Assembly: GCA_010094045.1 (NCBI GenBank)
Contig: ML986678.1
Coordinates: 1 to 64,000 of the forward strand
DNA length: 64,000 bases
DNA from: Lojkania enalia
Taxonomy: Eukaryota; Ascomycota; Dothideomycetes; Pleosporales
Direction: 5' to 3'
The notes under the pieces were generated by a model, which was not told where the DNA came from, searched no databases, and worked only from the letters and a program-made list of their open reading frames with translations. Positions 12,073 through 23,910 of the stretch are shown one piece after another; positions within the stretch are counted from its first letter, which is position 1; the number at the start of each line of letters is the position of its first letter. The position numbers were made by a program, and so were the translations under genes.

Positions 12073-13824
12073 CTAATTTTAATTTTAAAGTAGGATATCT
12101 TTATAACTATTAAAATAATTAATTATATAGTAATATCTATATAATTCTTACTATTTAGTATTTTAATTAGAGCTATTTTATATATTTTAATATAGTAGTC
12201 TAGCTCTTAATAACGCCTATAGTATTTTAGTTAGTATAATTAACTATAACTATTTAGACCTTTTTATTCTATTTAATAGCCTTCTTATTATTACTTTACT
12301 AATTATAGCCTATCTAATATAGAGATAGTACTTATACTTTTAATTACCTTATATTTACGCTCCTTACGCTTTATAAGTATTATATTTGCCGTCTAGAGAT
12401 CTTTATTTTCTATCTCTAAAAATAACTACCTATGCGCTATAGATATAATACTCTTTATAAAACTTATAAGACTCTTAAGTATTAATATTAGTAAGCTATC
12501 TTAATATTATTCTATATACTATTATATATATTACGTCTAGTACTCTACCTCTAAACGATTATATAGTATTTATAACTACTATTTAGTAGGTTCTAAGAGT
12601 AGTAGTATTAGGGTTTATAAAGCTTAAATATTAAGCTTTAAAATAATATAATCTAGACTAAATAGGACTAATCTAAACCCTCTAAAGCTTCTAGCTATAT
12701 TTTTATTAGTAATAGCGTTATTAAAGGCCGCTTTAAATATAGATAGAAAGTCTTCTTTAGTTATATAGTTAATATAGTACTAAATTAAACTTTTAATCTC
12801 CTTACTATATATATACTTTAATAGACTAAAATAGCCTATATTAAGTAGCTGTAGAAGATAAGATAAGTATAGAGGTATATAAAGTATAATAATATTACGT
12901 TCTTTATAATAATTATAAAATTCGATAGAATTATAGCTATTATAGCCGTCTATAATAAGTAGTTAGTAGGTACTAGTAGTACTAGCTTTAGTATATTTGT
13001 TAAAGTACTTAAGCTACTTAAACTTATATTTAATAGACGTCTAGCCCTTTTTACTAATAGATAAAACCTACTAAGGCTTATCTATAATTAACTAGTACTA
13101 GGTATTATATTATTACACGCCCTTAAAGATAATAAATAGTAGAACTAGCTAGCTATATATATTTACTACTATAATTGCTATTACCTACTTAGTATTATTA
13201 GATTAGATAGATTTAGGTATTTGTCGCCTCTTAGTACTAGTAATAACTATTCTTAGGCTAATTTTATCTATTTAGAAACTAGTCTCGTTAAAATTATATA
13301 TATCTTTATTAAGGATACTATACTTAGCCTTAGTATTATATATAAGGCGGAACTAGCCGTAAATAACTTTAGAATCTTTATTTAAAGCTTTTTAGTAGTT
13401 ATATTATCGATTAACGCGTAATTTAAGCTCTAGAACGTGTAAGACAAAGCAATTAGACTAATTTTTACTAATAGGTTACTGACCGCAATTAAGAAGCAGT
13501 TTATTAGCTATATCTTATAGTATATTAAGATTAAGCTAAAACCTACGCGTATCTATATTAAGTATATAGTCTATAATCGACCTCTCCTCCAGCTCTATAA
13601 GATTCTTCGAATTAGGGGTGTAATTGGCCCTATAAGGTCTTCTATTACGGCGCTTTTTTAAGATAGTATAGCTAACTTTAAACGCCTGTGCTGCAGCTAG
13701 ATTTAACTTAAATTAACCTTGTTTAAAAACTTTATTTACTATAGTTATATCGGCTTTAGATAAGTATATTCTATCGCGTGGTTATAGAGATATTACGAAA
13801 ATTAATAGGGTGGTAGAGATTTTA

Positions 13825-13869
13825 GTAGGTTATTAACCGCTCGGTAGTTTTAACCGCTTAGTAGTAGAT
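13825..13869 (-). repeat. Right terminal inverted repeat of the Fot1 element
   Basis: This is the reverse complement of the 12028-12072 repeat apart from transitions, and it keeps GC pairs (ACCGCTCGG) that the left copy has lost. It is followed by TA at 13870-13871. Confidence 0.85.
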
Positions 13870-14249
13870 TACGTTAGTTTAAGTATAATAATAGTATATA
13901 AATTCTTTAAAATAATAAATCTTCTCTTTTTTAGTAGCTATAAAGTTATAATAAATAGAGGTAGACTTCTTATAGGTCTTTAATATATTCGCTAGAAAAT
14001 AGTAAAGGGTACCCTTAGTTAGAAAAAGATTGTAGAATAAACTCTAAGAAAGATACTCTCTATATATAGATAAAAGAGTAGTATTACTATAATAGTTATA
14101 GTTCGCGGATTAATAGTTTAAATAATAGTAAGACGGATCTATTATAATATCTAAGGAAAGAATTTAGTAACTAGTATAATAGTTATAAGTAGATATACTT
14201 TTATATTAAACCTTTAGTATAATAGAAGGAGAAAAGGAAGAAGAATAAG

Positions 14250-16143
14250 GCTATACTTATAAGTTAAGTAGGATCTACCGGAATATATAAAGTACTAACC
14301 CTAGAATAGAAAAATATAGATATAGTACTATAGTATACCTATATAGAGTATATTAGAGGCTAGAATAAGCTATTAAGAATAGTAAAATACTATACCTAAA
14401 TAGAATAGATAAAGTAATAGATTAAAGAGCTTTAGGACGAATTTATAAAGAGGGAAGCGAGTATTATAAATATAGAATACTAAGAAGTACTACTTCTATA
14501 GCTAGAGCTTAATTTAATATTAGCTATTATAAAGGTCGACTCGGATAAAAACTAATAAGATAATAATAGGCAGACGTATATTATAGACAAACTATTAGAT
14601 AGTAAGTAGTAGGATTATAGAAACTAGGGAGATAATTAGTTAAATAATAAAGTATAGTATAACCTATATATATAATAATAGTAGAAGTATTAGAACTAGT
14701 AGAGTAGACCTAATAAATCTAATAGACCTATTAAACTAGGCTTAATAGTTTTAGACCTTTCTATATAAGTTAATAGATTTTTTTATAGATTAAATCCTAT
14801 ATAATTATTCTTATAAAATTATCTTATTACTATATTAGACTTCTAAGAATATATTCGTTATATTTAAAAAACTAGGCGATCCTAATACTCTCTTTTTACT
14901 AAAGCTACTACTTCTAATTAACCTAATATAAATAAAGCTCTAGTATATATACAACTGTAATAGCGATTATTATATATACTAGTAGTATATAGGTTAGTAA
15001 TATCTAGTTACTAGTAGACTTTTATATAGAAAGATAGAAAGTTACTTTTACTTTTAGATATATTTTAAAGTCTTTAAAGACTTTATAAAAGAGTATATAT
15101 TAGACCCTTGTATAGGATATCTTAAAAGTAAAGATATTATATATATTAGAAACTTTATTAGAATCAAGGTAAGAAGTTTTTAATACTTTAAAAAGGTGTA
15201 GATAAAAGATAGACTAGTTTTTAACTAACTTATTAAACTATATAAGACTTCTATAAAAAGAAGTTAGAAAAATAAATAAAGACCGTATAGTAAATAAGTT
15301 TATCTTAGCCTTATCTAAACTAATAAGAAGAGATTTAAATTTCCTCTTAAGACTATAACTTTAGATACTATTAGAGGTGGAAGAATATATAAATATAGTC
15401 TTTAGACGTTACTAAAAGCCTTATAAAAGGTAAAAAGAGCGTAATATAGGTAATTATAAGAGGTAAGGGTCCGATATTTTAGAGGAGAGTAATAGTACTC
15501 TAAAGAAAGCTAGAAAGGGCTAGAAACCCCTAAAGAGGTCTGGGAAAAGTAATATCTATCTAGAATAGCCTTCTATTATATAATAGATATATAAAGAGAA
15601 GAGTTATAAATCTTCTAACTATCTCTAAAAGAAAGAGAAGTCTAAAGAAGCTTTCGAATAGAAGTTAGGAAAAGGTAAGAATTAGAAGAATTAAGCTCCT
15701 TTTTTCTAGCCTATATTAAACTTTTTAGAGAAAATAAGGAGCTAGAAAAATTATATAAATTGCTTTTTTAAACTTTTATAAAGTTGTTTATAAATAAGAT
15801 AGTAGTAGAAGATTTAGCTAAGAACGATTATTTAATTAACCTAGATATATAACTAAATCTCTTTAATACTATACTTATAAAATAGTATAGCTTAAAAATT
15901 AATCTACTACTAAAGTTAATAGTAGAAGCTGTAAATAGCTCTAAGATTCTAATATATAGGACTACTATCACGAAAGTTACTATTAGGGACTTATATAATA
16001 AGGTTTAAGTCTATAAGATACCGTTTATAGTATTAGACCTTAAAGGGTATAAGGTTTACCTTAAACTACCCTAGATATAGGATTATAATCCGAAATTAAA
16101 CTTTCTTAGTAGAAGGATATTCTTTAGAAGGGTAAAAGCTATA
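14250..16143 (+). mobile_element. Gypsy-type retrotransposon relic (gag and aspartic protease region), truncated
   Basis: Plus-strand translation through stops gives a gag-like helical region (about 14780-15450). It is followed by a retroviral-type protease segment: a KILIYRTTITKVTIRD stretch, then VLDLKGYKVYLKLP..QDYNPKLNFL (about 16035-16110). This matches the C-terminal part of Gypsy proteases, usually of the form ILG.PWL..HNP.I. The relic stops near 16143, exactly where composition changes to normal GC, so reverse transcriptase and integrase are missing. The left limit is uncertain, and 13872-14250 holds nothing I recognise. Confidence 0.6.
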
Positions 16144-16481
16144 AGCGTGAAGCCGAGGCGGGCGGAAAGTGTTCGGAGGAGCGAGGATGGGGCATTGATT
16201 GAATATACTGCTCGTAATTTTCGCGAAGATAAGAAATGAAGGTTGACGGTTTCGAAGTAAGAGATAGTGCAACGCCAATTATTGTCGATGTTCCTAAACA
16301 AGATAGAAGCCAACGACTGTCAGAATAGCAATCGAAGATTGGCAAACAATCTAATAAAAGACAGGAATAATACGTCGATCAATCATATTGATGTGCCGTA
16401 CGAGATGCGGTATCAGCGGAGCTGCGGCTCTGACTGTTGTTTCTCCCCCATAACCAATTTTTAATACCTGATGAAAACAGC

Positions 16482-16960
16482 TTATCGACATTTCCTCTTT
16501 GATGGAGAGGTCCTGTGGAGTCCTATCCCAGCGACGAACAATATCCTCATTACGGCACAAAGGGTAAGGATAGCAATACCGCCCACTCCCCCAGCCGCAA
16601 CTTATCAGCGCTTAGTCGCTCCTGGGCTCCCAATACAACCCAATAGCCATAATACATTGTGATGTCAGGAAACAGAGTGGCGTCCTGAAGGAAATTCCAA
16701 ATGTTGACGTTTGTCGTGTATCGCAGCATAAAGATCTGAAGAAAGGCACACAGGATGTAGAAACCGCCGAGTTGATGGAGGAGCATAGTATGAGAGGGAG
16801 TTCTCCTAGACCAGGGATGGGAGGCAGGAAAGAACGCCGACATCATAAGATCAGGATCGATCAATGCCGGATATGCACCTCCACCTAGTCCAATAACTGG
16901 GTCGATGAAGGTGAAGAAGATGCGGTAGGGTGCTGGGATTGGATGGGATGACTGTGCCAT
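16482..16960 (-). pseudogene. DUF7704 family membrane protein with a one-base frameshift
   Basis: The protein starts MAQSSHPIPAPYRIFFTFID at 16960 and shows the DUF7704 pattern: a short hydrophobic N-terminal segment, LGGFYILCAFLQIF, and an MYYGYWVVLGAQERLSAD block. In this frame a stop follows at 16550. The expected C-terminal membrane segment GGIAILTLCAVMRILFVAG lies in another frame and ends at a TAA at 16482-16484. The frames meet at a run of five G (read on the minus strand) near 16590, where one missing base explains the break. No intron of suitable size and phase fits. Function is unknown; the family is predicted integral membrane. Either this is a young pseudogene or the run is a sequencing error. 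Confidence 0.6.
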
Positions 16961-17710
16961 GGTGGTCTAGCTGTAGATGATGAGTAGATTAATGTTCGAT
17001 AGAGGTCAAGGGCGGGCCAAAAAATGCACCAAAAAGAGGTCGAGAGCGACTTCTTGTACAAGCCCCCTCTCTGAATGGCTGGCGGTACTTATGAAGATCG
17101 TCGCGGTGTAATCATACAGAAGACCTCGAAAAGGGTATACACGACAGGAGCTTGTAGCTGAAAGTTGGACGCCTTTCTCCTGTACGCTTGTCTCCAAATG
17201 TGGATGAGTGCTGATGCCAAGGCGTTAAATCATCGCGGCGAGATTGATGTGTGCGTGTTCGCGACAGGAACTCCATCCCCAGCCCTTATCGATCGCAATA
17301 TCCGTCTTTGAGCACCTCTTTTATCATCCGAAATCGCCTTTGCGTTGAGCATGTTTGTCGTCTTAGGCCTTGCTGGTGTATGCGATAAAAATAGATATCT
17401 AAATGTGGCTGGTTCCCCGCGTATTTGGCCCCCACGAGCTGAACCTGACCGCGTGACTGTGCCAAGAACTCTGCGAGAACGAATCGTCGCGCCTGAGCAA
17501 CCAGGAAGACACTATCACCATTTTCCAAGGCTAGCCAAACCGTCATTCATCATTTCCACGATGTTAGCAACCCTTGATATTGGAACGCCACATCGTATAC
17601 GTGTCCACACCGAGGCTTGGCTGTCCCAGCACTTCTCGTAGAGTCTGAACAGCCTCCCTGATACTTCCATTTTCTACCGGGCTTGAAGGTGAAACATTTC
17701 TATCCGATAT
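16961..17710. other. Intergenic, no recognised gene
   Basis: This stretch lies between divergently transcribed DUF7704 and receptor genes. Open frames of 60-98 codons exist on both strands, but none shows a domain or plausible gene structure. It presumably holds both promoters. Confidence 0.5.
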
Positions 17711-18899
17711 ATGCCACCGTCTACGGAGTATAGAATGGACCCACCATCGGTTAATGCACCAAGCATATCGTTTCGGCGTTTTGAGGTCAGATCTGAGCCT
17801 GTCGTATTCGTTTAAAATATGTCTTTGACTGAACAATTGGAATAGATATCAATCTGGGTCTTCAGTTCAATAGCAGCTTTATTTGTAGCATCTCGTTTTA
17901 TCATTCGCATATATACCAAGGGTCAGTTGATGGTCAATGACTACTTCCTTATATTGGCCCTCCCCGCACTCTTCGTCGCCGCTGGCCTTCTCCAAACCGT
18001 ACTACACGATCTTTACGACGAACAGGCAGCCGGAATCTGGATGGATCCCAATGAAAGCCCTCAGCCAAAGATTCTTGCTCCGCGACTCACTGCTTCGATG
18101 GAGATGCTTTGGCTCACAATTTACTGTGTTAAATTCTGTTTCTTGGCCCAGTTCAAATTCCACAAGCCGCCCTACGCTTACATTTCACCGTATTTTACTC
18201 GTTATTACTGGGTAGCAATAGGAACATGCGGTGCAGCATTCCTATTCACGTTGATTCAGCCAATCGTGCTTTGTTCTAACGCCGGTGAGTTCATTGGGAA
18301 ATTTATTACCCCCACCTATATTCAGACCTAGCAGAGCATTGTCGTTATTTTCAATCTACAAATACGGGAGCCTGGGAGACAACTATTACGGCTGTTGACA
18401 TTGCGACGGACTTGCTAGGTATGTTCTCAGGATTGTTGGGATCATCGTTGGGCTGATCAAGATTCTAGTCATCTCCATCCCGATCCTACTCATATACATG
18501 GCGAATTTCACAAAATCTTACACTATTATTAATGCAACTTTCAAAGGCCTCTCGATGTTCGCCATTGCAATTGCAGCTACAAGACTTGCGCTACAGTATA
18601 GCACTGATTTGCATCGCATCAAATATATTTCTTTGTTGTTTTGGCTCTTCGTGGAAGCTGCCGTTGCTCTTATCATGGCAAGTATATCAAGTTATCGGAC
18701 AGTGGTGCTGGATCGCCTGGCTGAATGGGAGAGAAGGCGGGAAGGAAACCCGAGCCAGAAGAAGACTCATGGATTCTGGCCTAGTACACGAGATCCCCAC
18801 CCTAAGTTTCATCTAAGGCCAACAGATCTAGCTTCAGATGATAGAAGTGACTGCGTCGGGTTTACTCCTAGCCCATCCCACGCGAAATGGATATCTTGA
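17711..18899 (+). CDS. PTH11-like rhodopsin-domain membrane protein
   Basis: Proposed join: 17711-17785, 17846-18284, 18332-18418, 18469-18899, giving 343 residues. The hydrophilic N-terminus (MPPSTEYRMDPP) is followed by hydrophobic helices SIWVFSSIAALFVASRFIIR, YFLILALPALFVAAGLLQ, an RLTASMEMLWLTIYCVKFCF helix, WVAIGTCGAAFLFTLIQPIV, TDLLVISIPILLIYM, LSMFAIAIAATRLA and a last helix near LFWLFVEAAVALIM. Conserved features include C..A near the third loop, HCRYF, and the TDL..IPI motif. This is the fungal Rhodopsin/PTH11-like family, many of whose members are putative surface receptors. Intron 1 (60 nt) ends at the TAG at 17843-17845, so this in-frame stop is spliced out; the donor (17786, GTCAGA) is weak and could instead be a few codons downstream. 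Introns 2 and 3 have GTGAGT and GTATGT donors. Confidence 0.75.
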
Positions 18900-19970
18900 A
18901 TCTGTAAACGTGACCAGGAACCAAAGAAAGATTACCATATTATCATGGTACCGCACAAAACCTCGAGAAAGATATAACTTGGCTTATGCTTGAAGCCGAA
19001 GGGACAAATGTAAAATCTTCAGGCCGAAAGGGAGCTATTCTAGTCTTCCGGTTGGCGTATCATACAGCAGATCGTCTACTCCTAGCACTCTTAACTCTAT
19101 GATCAATTTACGATTTCACTAGGAGCTAGTCTGCCTGCGTGTGTGGATGTGCTGTCCTATTCAGTATCTGAGCTCACGGGTAATCTGGTCGGCACTTTAA
19201 CACGTTTCGGAATAGTCCCAGGAATGTCACTCACGGGAGGCCATCGTGCTCTTGCTAGTCCTTGCGAACCATTCGATGAACTTTAATATTACCTTTGGAG
19301 ATGGCCAGCAAAAGATTTAATGAGCGGGATATTCTTCTATTACTGTTGGTTTTAGACTAAAAGGCGCACTACTATCATCTCCACGATTACTGTTTGTTGA
19401 ATTTGGGACCGGGTCATCCGTGACCCCACCATCCTTACAGCACGACTTGCCTCTGTTGAATAGAGGAGATGAGGATCGGCGGAAATGGTGGATAATTTTT
19501 ACACTACCCGATGAGCCTTGATGTTTCGGTCCCAGATGAAAGGTTCCCAAGATCACGCTAGCCATGTAGTACCGCAAAATGTATTTTCGGAACTACACCC
19601 GCCCAGCGGTATTGGCGCGATAGTGTTGCTATCGCTCGGCTTTTTTAGAAGCAAAAGAATCGTGCGGTTTTCATTTGCTCATCACTATACTGGAACGGCA
19701 CACTGGCGGCGCCATAATGTGAGGGGAAAGCATACCACCCACTACTTAAGATTTCAGCTACGGGGCTCATTGATCCACCCTAGACCCATCCTAAACCAAA
19801 GTTATTCCGTTCATGCAGTCTTGCTACAACGTCCGTGTCATCGTTCGCTGAGCTACTTTATAACAGGCAATTCGCACCATGGCGGGTGATGGCTCGCACA
19901 TCTACCCAGGAACCTCGTGCCTTCGCTCATTATCATCAAAACTTGACTGCCATCATCATCGAACCGTGCC
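18900..19970. other. Intergenic, no recognised gene
   Basis: About 1.07 kb lies between two plus-strand membrane receptor genes. The open frames at 19317-19577 (minus) and 19518-19889 (plus) overlap each other, show no domain and look like chance frames. Confidence 0.5.
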
Positions 19971-21822
19971 ATGACCGAGGCAAACCTTGATGCCCTTGGC
20001 TGGGTCTATATCGGTATCTCAATTGGCTGGACTGTTATCTTCTCTCTTGGCATTCTTTCGTTACATAGGTACCGGCAACTCCCATGCCTCCAGATTCGAC
20101 GACTATCTCTTGTCTTTCTAGCAAATTTCTTTCTGCATGCTTATGCTATTGCGTGCCTGTTAGGCTATGTCGTCGCTCCTTTTGCACCTTGCACTGCAGA
20201 ATATTGGATAATGAGCATATGGCTACCATTTGGAATGGCGATGCTACAGGCTTCAAATAGTCAATTTCTGCATATCGCCTGTAGACAGAGGATGTATGCC
20301 TATACGAATACACTGAAAGATCCCAAACCCTTGAAGCAAAACCAAGCGGAGAGTCCAGCAAATCGTTGGAAAAGGATTACACAGGGAATTGAGCGGGCGG
20401 ACAGAATTGATCGGATGATGATATTTATTGCAGTTGGTCTCATAATACAGGTAATGCCAATATTTGCGACTTGAGCTGCCCTCTAATGAAAGCTAGTTGG
20501 TCCTTGCTCTTTTTTTTTACTTTGCGTCGAGGAAGTTCCATCGTAGCTATGGTTTCATTGATCAGACGACGAAAGGCTCGGAAGATGCATTCAAGTCTGA
20601 ATGCGTCAGAGGTTGGGAATGGTGGCTTACAGTATTCTGGCAATTTTTCTGGGCCTGGATATATGCCCCTTATACGCTGTGGAGATCTCGAAAAATACGC
20701 GATGTGCATGACTGGAGAATTCAAACCATCTGCTGCTGTCTGGCTGGGTAAGTTGCCCTCATGATAGGTTGCAATGATCGAGACTAAGTTCATTCTTGCA
20801 GACTTCCTCCATCACCCTTGTGGTTGGTTGCTCTCTATGTTCCTCAGATGGGACCCATCAACAAGCACTCAGCCCCATCTATATGGTTCGCGATTTCTAT
20901 ATTTTTTATCGAGCTCTTCACGATAGGGTTCCCTATTATTCAGGTCATCAAGATCCAAACATTGCAACAGGAAACTCTCCAGGCTCTGGCCTCTTGGGAA
21001 AATCGCCAACAGATGAATGTGCACATTGACTCAGTTATGGGTTCAAGAAACGACTCCACCAAAAGCTTTGCATATTCCAGGACTACTCTAAAATGGCCTG
21101 CTCGGAACGCCGCCCGGAAGTCGTCGCTAGATACTCAGCAATCTGACATGTTCACTTTGGCCGCACTTGAAAACGCTCTCAGAACCAATCCCGACCCTCT
21201 TCTACAGTTTGCTGCACTCAAAGATTTCTCAGGCGAAAATGTCAGCTTCTTGACACACATCGCTGAATGGAAGCGGAAATGGAGGGTTTTAGAAGCACCC
21301 TTCGAAGAATATCGCCAGCAGCAGTTTACACCTGCCGTCCGTATCTACGCTTGTTTCGTCTCCCTCGGATTTTCGGAGTTCCCCATTAACATCTCGTCCA
21401 AACAGATGAAACATTTAGAAAGTATATTTGAAAAGGCCGCGGAGGAACTCTTTCGTAGGCGCCCTAAAATTTCCGACGCCTCAGTTGCTCCATTCGATAT
21501 CACACCCCCGAGATCTTCGGACTCTCCTTCTGGCCAAGTTCTCAATCTTGAGACGCTTGGACGCTCGAACCTAGAATCTATGTCTAGGGCGGCCCCTAAA
21601 CTGCGCGCGGATGACAAAGACAGCGTTGTGGACGTTGCGATACCCGATGGCTTTAACGCTGAAGTATTTGACAATGCTGAAGAGGAGATCAAGTATCTCG
21701 TTCTGACCAACACTTGGCCTAAATTCGTGAATGCAAGCTATGCTAGCAGTCAGGCCGAAAGGGAGGCGGGCGTGAGACCGCAGGGGAAGTGGTGGACAAG
21801 GCGATTTTTATGTTCAGTTTGA
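19971..21822 (+). CDS. 7TM receptor with C-terminal RGS domain (GprK type)
   Basis: Join 19971-20450, 20497-20747, 20802-21822 gives 583 residues. Both introns (46 and 54 nt) have GTAATG/GTAAGT donors and AG acceptors that restore the frame. The N-terminal half has about seven hydrophobic helices, among them WVYIGISIGWTVIFSLGIL, a LANFFLHAYAIACLLGYV helix, MMIFIAVGLIIQ joined to LVLALFFYF, WWLTVFWQFFWAWIYAPY, and WFAISIFFIELFTIGFPII. The C-terminal half carries an RGS-like domain at about residues 370-490 (DPLLQFAALKDF, ENVSFLTHIAEW, then a FTPAVRIYACFV and INISSKQMKHLESIFEKA part). This is the architecture of the fungal class of GPCRs with a built-in RGS domain, in which the RGS part is expected to speed GTP hydrolysis on G-alpha. 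Ligand unknown. A disordered tail follows. Confidence 0.8.
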
Positions 21823-22156
21823 GATAGATATCCATACTACGATTACTTGTTTCCTGGCATCGAATTAGCTTATTCAAAGTATTTACTATATATCGCATTG
21901 CTATTCTTGCTCCTTGGCTCTTTCTACGCGTTTTCAGATCCATCGGCTCCTTTTTTAAAAGCGGTAAGATGGCGTTAAGCCATCCAAACTTTAACTCTGA
22001 ATCACGCATCTCGACTTCATCTCACCCCAACAACATCCGAAATTCACATTGTAGGCAAGACGGGGAAAGGAGCTATGAAAAAAAAGGGCCTATGTCAAGT
22101 ATACTCGCCACGTCTACAGTACTAATTTCATATCCTGGGGTCTTTTCACTTTAATT

Positions 22157-22360
22157 TGTCATGGGGATTTTCGGCTAGTCTGCCGAGCTGTATCAGATAT
22201 CGACGTACGATATCACGGTCGATATCACGCCGGATATCACGCTGGATATCAGCTGATATACCCCTTTTTCATGTACATAAATATGGCCCGCTGGCCATCT
22301 TCAATCAATCAGTTCAGCTCCTCATCTCCCTCCCTGAGACAAGATTCGCCTCTCACCACA
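22157..22360 (+). repeat. Solo LTR, copy 1 (204 bp)
   Basis: It starts TGTCATGGGG and ends CACCACA, with the 5-bp duplication TAATT on both sides (22152-22156 and 22361-22365). It is nearly identical to copies at 40336-40539 and 59317-59519. The first half contains five GATATC palindromes at 12-13-bp spacing (22196-22250). No internal retrotransposon sequence is attached, so it is best read as the product of LTR-LTR recombination. It lies just upstream of the carboxypeptidase pseudogene. Confidence 0.9.
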
Positions 22361-22479
22361 TAATTTTCTCGACTTTGCGATCATCTATGATTACATCTCT
22401 ATTTACGAAATAGGCGATACGATTTGGCACGTTGAACCGGCCGATATTCCGTCGAGACTTTTGTAGACCGAGAGGTTGA

Positions 22480-23910
22480 TCCTGGGAAACTCTACTAAGG
22501 AGCTGGAAGTATTTGACGACTTCTTCAAAAGCGACGAGTTTCGGACCAAGAGTGTTGAAAGGCTACCCGCGCTGTGAGTATCCCGACAGAGCCATTCGAC
22601 GATATGAGAGATATGAGTGTCGATTCGAGGTGGGATGCATTTGACGGCTTTTCATGGTACTTGGAGAAGGCATTTCTACTTTTTCATGGGACGCTGAAGT
22701 CAGAAAGATAAACATGCACATGTTACTTTGTGTATGGCAGGGGTCGGATCCAGCGCTTAAGCCTACGCTCCAAATGATGCTCAAAGGCGTTATACCTAAG
22801 CCGAATGTGACCATTAGGCAATAAACACATGGACTCAAGCGGATATATTGGTGAGAAGTCTTCATGGGGAAAAGGAAGCAGCAGTTGCCAAAATCTGGCG
22901 ACTGCTATTTGGAGGCGGTCGAGGGCTTCATACAAGCGAGCTTCGTCCCGAAGAGAACGGTTATTTCGTCCTTCGGGTTTGATGAGGAAATATAAGGGTA
23001 GAAGGGTGCCAATCATCTTGATCCGCATCTAATCGGTAGGTATAGTTACATGGGGATGGCGGTGATAGTTGATGAGGGTGCGACAATAATCGAGGATTGA
23101 GAACGTAGTTGGGCTTTGCCGGGCGCTGTGGAGAAGGATTACGTCAATGTAGATGTTACGATTAGGAGGGCCGGTGGACACTCTTCAGTTCTGCTCATGC
23201 ACAATGGTATTGGGGTAGTGAGTGAGCTCATTACTCTAATCAAGGGGAATCCGGATGAACCCGTGCTAGACGAAGAAAATCCGTAACTTGGGCTTTTGTA
23301 GTATTATGGTAAAGAGCATTCGAAGGTGTTTCCAGCAGTGTTGAAAAGGTTACTGGACAAAAGACCTTGAACCGGTAAGTGGGATAAATTGGCGATTGAG
23401 GCTTCGAAAGCCTAGGCTGGGAAGGTCAATGCTCCACCTGAGCGCACACAGATCACCATCAATCACCGAATTACTGATGCTCCTCTTCCTCTCCTGTCTC
23501 GAACGAGCTTACTAGCCTCGCAAAGTAGGTAACATACGAGAACAACTTAATCCTCGACAATACGACCGAATTCCTAAGCTCGATAACCCTATTCTATTGT
23601 GACACTATCCTCGAACCCGTTCCCGTGACACCCATACACCCTACGCCGAACTCCAGTAACACCAGTCCGTACTCGATTCTCTTCGGCACCATCTGCGCTC
23701 TTGATGGACAGACCCCTTGTTGCATAGGGAATACCGGCACACGATACCCTTGGGGACTTAGTGATCATATCTTTCGGTATGCGCCTTGATAAGATCAAGA
23801 TGAAGAGGACCTCAGTAATATACATACGGTTGATGAGAAAATTGGGTTCTAGGCACATATTGACTCTATAAGGTGACTTGCGAGGTTAATTGGGGGAATG
23901 GATGAAACAG
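22480..23910 (+). pseudogene. Carboxypeptidase S-like M20 metallopeptidase, decayed
   Basis: Translation across frames gives the vacuolar Gly-X carboxypeptidase (Cps1-like, peptidase M20) in the right order. Segments are: SDEFRTKSVERLPAL (about 22530), IPTEPFDDM and DSRWDAF..FSWYLEKAF (22580-22690), WQGSDPALKPTL (about 22735-22770), a SFVPKRTV..SFGFDEE stretch (22940-22990), GGHSSVLLMHNGIGVVSELI (23170-23240), VNAPPERTQITINHRI (23430-23475), and a C-terminal NTGTRYPWGLSDHIFRYAP..NIHTVDEKI region (23730-23850). Stops and frame changes interrupt it throughout. The MAHQDVV zinc-binding region has decayed (near 22770-22790). It cannot encode an active peptidase. Confidence 0.8.

Larger units (their letters stand above)
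12028..13869 (-). mobile_element. Fot1/pogo DNA transposon relic, complete end to end (about 1.84 kb)
   Basis: Inverted repeats of about 45 bp lie at 12028-12072 and 13825-13869. Both start ATCTACTACTAA inward from a flanking TA. Minus-strand translation through stops gives a pogo transposase: an N-terminal helix-turn-helix region (LNLAAAQAFKVSYTILKKRR, about 13690), a central IYNFNETSF segment, then LLIIDGYNS, NIIILYIPLYLSYLLQLL and a SFRGFRLVLF segment (about 13000 down to 12630). The length suits the family's usual 1.8-2 kb. Stops have arisen mainly at TGG/CAG codons. No open frame remains, so it is presumably inactive. Confidence 0.88.

Noticed and set aside
16083..16464. Short open frames at the AT/GC boundary as genes
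   Set aside because: They overlap on opposite strands and partly cover the Gypsy relic. No domain or splice structure is visible.
17819..17845. In-frame TAG after eight codons (MSLTEQLE-stop) at the start of the PTH11-like gene, read as a nonsense mutation
   Set aside because: A TGAAC branch-like sequence lies just before this TAG, which works as a 3' splice site. Splicing from 17786 removes it and joins a hydrophilic N-terminus typical of the family.
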